Positions 35,577 through 40,796 of a stretch of 40,796 bases of DNA are shown here, piece by piece. The DNA comes from Thalassotalea litorea (GTDB lineage: Bacteria; Pseudomonadota; Gammaproteobacteria; Enterobacterales; Alteromonadaceae). A program made the position numbers and the translations under genes. Under the pieces are notes generated by a model. That model was not told the DNA's origin and made no database searches. It worked only from the letters and a program-made list of their open reading frames with translations. The DNA lies in assembly GCF_005843925.1 (NCBI RefSeq), contig NZ_VCBC01000021.1, forward strand, positions 1 to 40,796, given 5' to 3'. Within the stretch, counting starts at the first letter, position 1; every line of letters begins with the position of its first letter.

Positions 35577-36554
35577 TTATTTTCCGAACAATTTTAGACT
35601 ACTCAATAAATTGGGCCGTCGAATTCGATCTTGAAGTTCACAGAAATGACTTAACGATGAACATTGTCCAACAGCTCCTTTAAAATGAGTTTCAAACCTA
35701 GTGGTTAGATTCAGCCAATTTTGAGAAGAAATATTTAATCTTGATAGGATATTTGGTAGGTGACTATCTATGTATCCGGAGTCTTTATCTCGTATAGAAC
35801 GTCCGGTTAAATCGACTAATTCAATATAGTCTTGAACTGAAAATGGTAAACAACAGTTCAATTGCTCTTTAGAGCTACTGTCGAATGTCATCAACTTTTG
35901 TGGCTGTTTACCACGTATTGCAGCACTGATGCGTTGTTGGATGCTCGTGTACTTTGAAGATTCTGGTGTTTTAGATTGACCAGCTCTGATTGGATTCAGA
36001 TCTACGTAAGCCATACAGGCTAGAAGCGCAGCTTCATCCAACAGTGCTTGACTGGTAAATCGCCCTTCCCAAAAACGCCCAGTGCAATCATCTTCAGCAT
36101 TGGCCATTCTTGCAATTGGCTCATTTAGAAGCCTCATAAACCAGCTAACATCAAACAAGCGCTTTCGATAGATGTCTATGCAGCTTTTTAACGTCGATTC
36201 CTGATAGCCCTCTACTTGGCCATTATTTTCAAATTGACGAGTAATTTCGGTGCCTTTACAGACCTGATGCCAGCGAAGAACGACTTGCCGGTCGGTCAGC
36301 TGCAAAGCTTCTTTTCTATTGATATGAAGCACTAGATGACTATGATTACTCATTACAGCATAGGCACACACATCGATACAAAATACCTGCGCCAAAAACA
36401 ATAGCCTTTGTTCAATCCAGCCCCTACGATGCTCATAACTGATATTGGACGCTTTATCTACTCCGCATAAGTACGCTCGTCGTACACAACGACTAATGCA
36501 ATGATAATATGGTGTGGCCTGCAGACACACTTGCTGTTTTCTTGCGGTTGGCAT
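35577..36554 (-). CDS. RAYT-like Y1/HUH transposase (REP-associated)
   Basis: A 325-residue protein with the Y1 transposase domain (PF01797 type). The HUH metal site is His71-Ser-His73 in VMSNHSHLVLHI. The start YYHCISRCVRRAYLCG and the later WFMRLLNEPIARMAN, CTGRFWEGRFTSQALLDEAALLACMAYVDLNPIRAG are typical of the longer REP-associated tyrosine transposases. Tyr129 (DIYRKRLF) is a candidate nucleophile; I am not sure of it. A C-terminal extension of about 120 residues follows. No IS ends flank it; instead it sits between inverted TGGGTGTCT repeats, as RAYT genes sit between their REPs. It has an AAGGAAAGG ribosome site and looks intact. Confidence 0.88.
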   Translation of the reverse strand: MPTARKQQVCLQATPYYHCISRCVRRAYLCGVDKASNISYEHRRGWIEQRLLFLAQVFCIDVCAYAVMSNHSHLVLHINRKEALQLTDRQVVLRWHQVCKGTEITRQFENNGQVEGYQESTLKSCIDIYRKRLFDVSWFMRLLNEPIARMANAEDDCTGRFWEGRFTSQALLDEAALLACMAYVDLNPIRAGQSKTPESSKYTSIQQRISAAIRGKQPQKLMTFDSSSKEQLNCCLPFSVQDYIELVDLTGRSIRDKDSGYIDSHLPNILSRLNISSQNWLNLTTRFETHFKGAVGQCSSLSHFCELQDRIRRPNLLSSLKLFGK

Positions 36555-36630
36555 GTTTCCTTTCCTTGGAATTTATTCTTAAGTACTAGCGTAGCCGCCT
36601 TTTTTAAGTTGTGTTAGAGGAATGCATGAT

Positions 36631-36787
36631 TGGGTGTCTAAGTTATGGCTAACTGTGGTGTGAACGATGGGTGTCTAAGCAAGCGTGTCTCCGCAAGCTG
36701 AATAACAGGTTAATCGACGAAGTTTAGAGGGTGGGTGTCTTGTTAGTAATTAGTAAATACATTAAAGGGATGAATCGTTGGGTGTCT
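36631..36787. repeat. REP-like repeats right of the transposase gene
   Basis: TGGGTGTCT occurs at 36631-36639, 36668-36676, 36732-36740 and 36779-36787, opposite in orientation to the left flank. Copy 1 is followed by the hairpin AGTTA/TAACT (36641-36645/36650-36654). Copy 2 is followed by AGC-aa-GCG/CGC-aa-GCT (36678-36699) with a symmetric internal loop. Three of four copies continue as TCTAA. Confidence 0.88.
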
Positions 36788-36813
36788 AAATTAAGTTTTT
36801 GAGAGGGTGGATA

Positions 36814-36845
36814 CAAAAAAAGCAGTAGCCTTTTGAGCTACTGCT
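36814..36845 (-). terminator. Terminator of the uronate gene cluster
   Basis: AGCAGTAGC (36821-36829) pairs with GCTACTGCT (36837-36845); on the minus strand the stem is followed by seven T. It lies 22 bp after the MFS gene stop. Confidence 0.9.
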
Positions 36846-36866
36846 TAATACCTAAAACGGGTTTGT

Positions 36867-38174
36867 TTATTTAAGCTTTTTCAATGGTTCGACTTTCGGG
36901 ATCAAGATCCAAACTGCCGCCATCGCAATAATTGCCAAAGACGCGCCGATAACAAACGCTGGTGTGTAGTTACCGTCAGCGGTTAAAATTGGAACCAGTG
37001 AAGTTAAACCAACCGCACCAAGTTTCGCCGCCATGCCAGAAAGACCAGCAAGCGTACCCACCGACTTCTTACCAAGTAAGTCACTCGGTAGTGTCTGAAC
37101 ATTACCAATTGCCGTTTGGAAACCAAACAAGATAACCGCCATGATTAATACCGCAACAACAGGTGCACCAGGGTTCGCCATGGCAAGCAATGCTGGCAAC
37201 ATGATCAAACAACCTAAGGTGATAGTCAGTTTACGGGTTTTATCGGTATTCCAACCGGCTTTCAGGCGATTTTGTGCCAATAATCCACCAAACCAAGCAC
37301 CGAACATTGCGCCCACATAAGGGACCCAACCATATATGCCGATAGATTTTACATCCATGCCATACACTTCGTTTAGATAAATCGGGATCCAAAAAACAAA
37401 TAACCACCAAATTGGGTCGATTGCAGCAGAGGCGATAATGACACCCCAACTTTGTTTACGGGAAAGTAGCTCGCCGGTTGACGGATTGTATTCCTCTTCC
37501 TCGACGTCACTTGAACTTTCATCCGTATCACCACGCCTTTGACCGGTTAAGATATATTCACGTTCTTCTTCGGTGATCCAAGGGTGAGCACCTGGTGGCG
37601 CTTTGACTAAGATTAACCAAGGTATAAGCCATAACAGACCAACCAAACCAACGATCACGAAGACCATCTTCCAGCTGAAATATACGGTTAAAAATGCGAT
37701 CAATGGAATTGCAATAATGCCACCAATAGCGGCACCTGAGTTGAAGATACCTTGCGCTAAAGCACGCTCTTTGGTTGGAAACCATTCGGCGTTACCTTTG
37801 GCAGCACCAGGCCAGTTACCCGCTTCCGCAACACCTAAAATGGCACGGAAAAAACTAAAACTTAATACGCCTTGCGCAAAAGCATGGGCAACGGTTGCTA
37901 ATGACCAAACACCAATCGATAGTACAAAACCGATACGGGTACCGACCCAGTCAAATATCTTACCAAAGATAGCTTGACCAAAGGCATAGGCGAAAACGAA
38001 CACAATCGAGATATTCGCATAAATTTGCTTACGCTCTAATGCCGATTCATCTGGGAATAAGTCTTCAACGATATCTGGCCACAATACACTCAGTGCCTGA
38101 CGGTCAATGTAGTTGATGATGGTAGCTAATGCGATTAGCGCAATCACCCACCAACGTAATCCTTTAACTTGCAT
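36867..38174 (-). CDS. MFS transporter of the hexuronate/anion:cation symporter family
   Basis: A 435-residue inner-membrane protein of about 12 TM helices. The start LRWWVIALIALATIINYIDRQALSVLWP and the loop AGNWPGAAKGNAEWFPTKERALAQGIFNSGAAIGGIIAIP are characteristic of ExuT/GudP-type symporters. In marine alginate and pectin clusters such a protein imports the unsaturated monomer (DEH/DKI). Its gene lies 17 bp after kdgF and ends in a clear terminator, so it is the last gene of this uronate unit. The exact substrate is inferred from the neighbours. Confidence 0.88.
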   Translation of the reverse strand: MQVKGLRWWVIALIALATIINYIDRQALSVLWPDIVEDLFPDESALERKQIYANISIVFVFAYAFGQAIFGKIFDWVGTRIGFVLSIGVWSLATVAHAFAQGVLSFSFFRAILGVAEAGNWPGAAKGNAEWFPTKERALAQGIFNSGAAIGGIIAIPLIAFLTVYFSWKMVFVIVGLVGLLWLIPWLILVKAPPGAHPWITEEEREYILTGQRRGDTDESSSDVEEEEYNPSTGELLSRKQSWGVIIASAAIDPIWWLFVFWIPIYLNEVYGMDVKSIGIYGWVPYVGAMFGAWFGGLLAQNRLKAGWNTDKTRKLTITLGCLIMLPALLAMANPGAPVVAVLIMAVILFGFQTAIGNVQTLPSDLLGKKSVGTLAGLSGMAAKLGAVGLTSLVPILTADGNYTPAFVIGASLAIIAMAAVWILIPKVEPLKKLK

Positions 38175-38191
38175 ATTATTATTCCTTTTGA

Positions 38192-38533
38192 TTACTCGAC
38201 AAAGTCTTCGCGTGCCGGGCTAAAGGTATCAATCAAAATACCACCGGTTGGAGAAACTGCACCATGCTCAACATTAGGTGGGATCAAACAGCTATCGCCT
38301 GGTTTTAATATTTTCACCACACCACCAACGTTAAAATGAAACTCACCTTCTTCAACGTAAGTGACCTGTGAGTGGCGATGCTTATGGACATAGCCTTCTG
38401 CACCTTTATCGAACCAGACTTTCACAGCCATTAATTCATGGTTGTAACCAAGCATTTGACGTTTTAAACCACCGCCTAAATCTTCAATCTCAGTTTCGTT
38501 GCCAAATAAAAAATGTTCACTTTGCTTATTCAT
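38192..38533 (-). CDS. kdgF: KdgF cupin, uronate ring-opening enzyme
   Basis: A 113-residue single cupin. Metal-ligand motif 1 is YVHKHRHSQVTYVEEGEF and motif 2 is LIPPNVEHGA. The C-terminal FSPAREDFVE is typical of KdgF. The family speeds conversion of 4,5-unsaturated galacturonate or alginate monomers to the linear ketone, feeding DEH/DKI reduction. It is immediately upstream of the MFS transporter and downstream of a reductase gene. Confidence 0.9.
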   Translation of the reverse strand: MNKQSEHFLFGNETEIEDLGGGLKRQMLGYNHELMAVKVWFDKGAEGYVHKHRHSQVTYVEEGEFHFNVGGVVKILKPGDSCLIPPNVEHGAVSPTGGILIDTFSPAREDFVE

Positions 38534-38737
38534 TTTTTCATTCCTAATAGTTAATCAGTACGTAACGACGAATCGATCATTTTGTTGTTTATGAACGATC
38601 ATACTTCTTAATTGAACGCTCGTTTTTCAGAACGATGTTTGTACCAATAGCTTGTGTAATAACGAATAAAGGCGCGGTAACTGCACTATCTCGAAAGAAT
38701 ACAGAAAACTCGCGCCTCAGGTAAATCTAATCTCTAA

Positions 38738-39616
38738 TTACTTTTTAAGTTCACGAAAGTAATCAAAAATTTCTGGAACGTTACCGTTACCCATGCCAGC
38801 ATCAAATGCAGCTTGCAAGTTAGAAGAAGAACCTTCTGCTATTTTCGAAACAGTACCTAGGTCTTCAACCATTTTTAAGAAATAGCCAAGGTCTTTGTTG
38901 GCATTAGCAATTGAGAAACCAAGATCGCTGTTGTTATCAACGGCGTAGTTTTTACAAAATTGCATGAATGGAGAATTTGAAGGACCTGTCGACATAATAT
39001 CGAAAAGTTGTTGGCGATCAACACCAGCCAAATCCGCCACTGCGAATGCTTGTGACATTGCACAAACCGTCGTCATACCCATAAAGTTATTGATAAGCTT
39101 AGTCGTGTGACCTGCACCTAGAGCGCCCAGGTGGAAAACGTTTTCACCCTGTTCATCAAGAACTGGCTTCACTTTGTTAAACGTATCGATATCACCAGCA
39201 GCCATAATGTTCAGTAAACCATCTTTCGCGTGTGCCGGGGTACGACCTAATGGGGCATCAATCATGCCAACGCCTTTAGCAGCTAAATCAGCACCGATTT
39301 TTTGTGTTGACGTTGGGATAGATGTACCAAAGTCAATTAATACGGAACCTTCTTTAATACCGGCTAAAATGCCTTCATCACCGTAAACCACTTTCTCAAC
39401 GATTGCAGAAGTGGTCAAACAAAGCATGACGATATCACTGTTCTGAGCAAGTTCTTTAGCAGAATTTGCAGCAGTTGCGCCACGAGCAACACATGCTGCG
39501 ACCGCATCTTTATTAAGGTCCATTACGTTTACCGTAAAGCCTCTGTTTTGTAAATTTTCGACCATATTGCCGCCCATAAGGCCTAGGCCGATGAAACCAA
39601 TGACAGGTTTAGACAT
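38738..39616 (-). CDS. NAD(P)-dependent beta-hydroxyacid dehydrogenase, probable DEH reductase
   Basis: A 292-residue enzyme of the 3-hydroxyisobutyrate dehydrogenase family. The Rossmann motif is GFIGLGLMGGNM, the substrate-binding motif is DAPLGRTPAHAKDGLLNIMAAG, and the catalytic lysine is in TKLINNFMG. Close relatives in alginate-using marine bacteria reduce DEH to 2-keto-3-deoxygluconate; tartronate semialdehyde reductase is the other common role. The kdgF and uronate transporter genes downstream favour DEH reductase. A 204-bp gap to kdgF could hold a second promoter. Confidence 0.85.
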   Translation of the reverse strand: MSKPVIGFIGLGLMGGNMVENLQNRGFTVNVMDLNKDAVAACVARGATAANSAKELAQNSDIVMLCLTTSAIVEKVVYGDEGILAGIKEGSVLIDFGTSIPTSTQKIGADLAAKGVGMIDAPLGRTPAHAKDGLLNIMAAGDIDTFNKVKPVLDEQGENVFHLGALGAGHTTKLINNFMGMTTVCAMSQAFAVADLAGVDRQQLFDIMSTGPSNSPFMQFCKNYAVDNNSDLGFSIANANKDLGYFLKMVEDLGTVSKIAEGSSSNLQAAFDAGMGNGNVPEIFDYFRELKK

Positions 39617-40417
39617 ACTTTAACTCCTGAATCGTTTAGTTCACGCGGTTAACAGCCAGATATACTATTGGCTCAAAAATGCGCAAAATTACGTTTACTG
39701 TTACTTTAACTAAATTAAACAATGCTTCTGGTAACAACGAATGACCACAGCATTATACTTTACTTGTCTTTTTAATGCGCTTTACACAGCCACTAAAAAG
39801 TAAAACAATCAATAAATAGCGAATTATTTACATTGATGACGAGCAATCGCAGACGACAACAACTTATTCCTAACTACCGCCCATCTGGCTTTTTGTTAAG
39901 CGTAATGTACTTTATTCTCTAATCATTGATTTTAAATACATATAAGCGCTCATTCAAACAATAGGTAAAACAATTGTCAAGCATTTTGGTTAACCACTTT
40001 GTTTTACTCTCATCACCACACATAAAAACCATCATTACCAATATTACGCCAACAGTCTTAAATAAAAGCTTATTCCAAGGGATATTACTAACTATAAACC
40101 CCGTTTTGCATACGTTAATTAATGAAAACAGAATGATATTTTCCACTTAACAATTTCTACTCAAGCCGACACTTATAACAGTGTGCGTATTTTTTATTGC
40201 TCTAAATCATCCAATTTAATGGTTCTGTCTAATATCTAAACACTTTTTACCGATTTATTTGTGTTTAGTCGCCGGCGAAACTTGCTACTACTCCCGCAAT
40301 CATAGGGCTGCAGGCACCTCTCTGCATAGTTTAATCACTTACAACGTAAGCTTAAAAACATAAATCCAATCGGTATTTTTCCATGACGTTGTGGCCAAGC
40401 GCACAAAAATGGGGCAA
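39617..40417. other. Long AT-rich intergenic region
   Basis: About 800 bp between the divergent reductase and TonB receptor genes. A 75-codon minus-strand frame (39919-40146) has no recognisable family or convincing ribosome site and is not called. No repeat of the hairpin-array or TGGGTGTCT type was seen. It probably holds the reductase promoter and the long leader of the receptor gene. Confidence 0.5.
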
Positions 40418-40466
40418 ATGGTAATACCATATACGTAAATTATTTGTGAACTTTGTAATACCATTT
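40418..40466. promoter_or_regulatory. Probable GntR/UxuR-type uronate operator
   Basis: ATGGTAATACCAT (40418-40430) is a perfect palindrome around one central base, and a half-matching TTGTAATACCATTT follows at 40453-40466. TGGTAnTACCA-type sites are the known pattern of FadR/GntR-family uronate regulators (UxuR, ExuR and marine relatives). The second copy overlaps the predicted -35, as a repressor site would. Regulator identity is inferred. Confidence 0.5.
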
Positions 40467-40467
40467 C

Positions 40468-40495
40468 TTGACCATCGGTTTACAATGTGTAATCT
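40468..40495 (+). promoter_or_regulatory. Possible sigma-70 promoter of the TonB receptor gene
   Basis: TTGACC (40468-40473) and TAATCT (40490-40495) with a 16-bp spacer, about 55 bp before the receptor start. Confidence 0.4.
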
Positions 40496-40550
40496 TTAAC
40501 CAATCCAAAGATGGATGAAAACACTATAAAAATAATCTAAGGGGAGAACC

Positions 40551-40796
40551 ATGAAATTTAAACTTTCACAGGTTTCATTAGCAATGCTTTCTGCGTCGAC
40601 CATGGCATTCGGATCCATGGCTTACGCACAAGAAGCAGAAGAGACAACACAAGATATTGAAGTTATTGAAGTTTCCGGCATTCGTTCAGCACTTACCAAC
40701 GCCGTCGCAGAAAAACAATCTGCCAATAACTTAAAAGAAGTTATTCAAGCCGTTGATATCGGTAAACTGCCTGACCAAAACCTTGCAGAAGTACTG
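40551..40796 (+). CDS. TonB-dependent receptor, 5' part only
   Basis: The first 82 codons of a receptor that continues past the window. A signal peptide (MKFKLSQVSLAMLSASTMAFGSMAYA) is followed by an acidic linker, the TonB box-like region IEVIEVSGIRSAL, and the plug start NLKEVIQAVDIGKLPDQNLAEVL, characteristic of the large Xanthomonas/Caulobacter-type receptors for oligosaccharides. A strong AAGGGGAG ribosome site precedes the ATG. With the divergent uronate genes it probably imports alginate or pectin oligomers across the outer membrane. Confidence 0.9.
   Translation, partial: MKFKLSQVSLAMLSASTMAFGSMAYAQEAEETTQDIEVIEVSGIRSALTNAVAEKQSANNLKEVIQAVDIGKLPDQNLAEVL

Noticed and set aside
35577..36554. 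Ordinary IS200/IS605 insertion sequence
   Set aside because: No subterminal IS ends or tnpB were seen; the protein length and flanking inverted short repeats fit a RAYT better.
39919..40146. 75-codon minus-strand frame in the long intergenic region
   Set aside because: No clear ribosome site, AT-rich composition, no recognisable motif; left uncalled though not excluded.

Overview
The window reads as chromosomal DNA of a marine gammaproteobacterium, most likely from the Alteromonadales (Colwelliaceae/Thalassotalea-like). The reasons are the moderate G+C, the hdfR/maoP gene pair, PEP-CTERM proteins, a DEH-type uronate (alginate/pectin) catabolic cluster beside a TonB-dependent receptor, and several blue-light photolyase/cryptochrome genes. 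This placement is inferred from gene content and protein style, not from a search. No rRNA, tRNA, CRISPR array or prophage was seen.

Layout. (1) 0.2-2.2 kb: GAF-domain protein and an AdiC-like amino acid permease. (2) 2.4-4.1 kb: PEP-CTERM protein and a dense intergenic repeat block. (3) 4.1-7.4 kb: oxyR divergent from ahpC-ahpF, a peroxide-stress module. (4) 7.5-11.8 kb: MFS exporter with an acidic tail, a second PEP-CTERM paralogue, overlapping DUF2061/DUF4250 genes, and a DUF3574 lipoprotein divergent from a periplasmic coiled-coil protein. (5) 11.8-13.6 kb: REP-like repeats, an orphan Acr3 arsenite permease and a small hairpin array. (6) 13.6-17.4 kb: DUF6942-like protein, then a response regulator, histidine kinase and membrane-anchored DJ-1/PfpI protein. 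(7) 17.5-20.9 kb: quinone oxidoreductase, SDR and AhpD-like operon divergent from a LysR regulator. (8) 20.9-21.75 kb: a long array of hairpins with a constant linker. (9) 21.75-29.6 kb: M17 aminopeptidase; a translationally coupled cry-DASH / DUF2256 / FeS-photolyase operon; an MscS/MgtE pair; a small secreted protein. (10) 29.7-34.3 kb: hdfR divergent from maoP, then a GshB-like ATP-grasp ligase overlapping an FGase-DUF1704 (QEGLA) metallopeptidase. (11) 34.4-36.8 kb: small secreted protein, then a RAYT-type transposase flanked on both sides by inverted TGGGTGTCT repeats. (12) 36.8-40.8 kb: MFS uronate transporter, kdgF and an NAD(P) reductase, and the start of a TonB-dependent receptor that runs off the window.

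The two most unusual themes are: (a) a candidate RAYT/REP system whose TGGGTGTCT repeat surrounds the transposase gene and recurs about 23 kb away; and (b) three intergenic arrays in which hairpins with different but always self-complementary stems alternate with a constant linker (GGTGACA in two, GGTGGAGTC in the third). A third candidate is the ATP-grasp ligase plus DUF1704 carboxypeptidase-like pair, which resembles an add/remove peptide-modification cycle.
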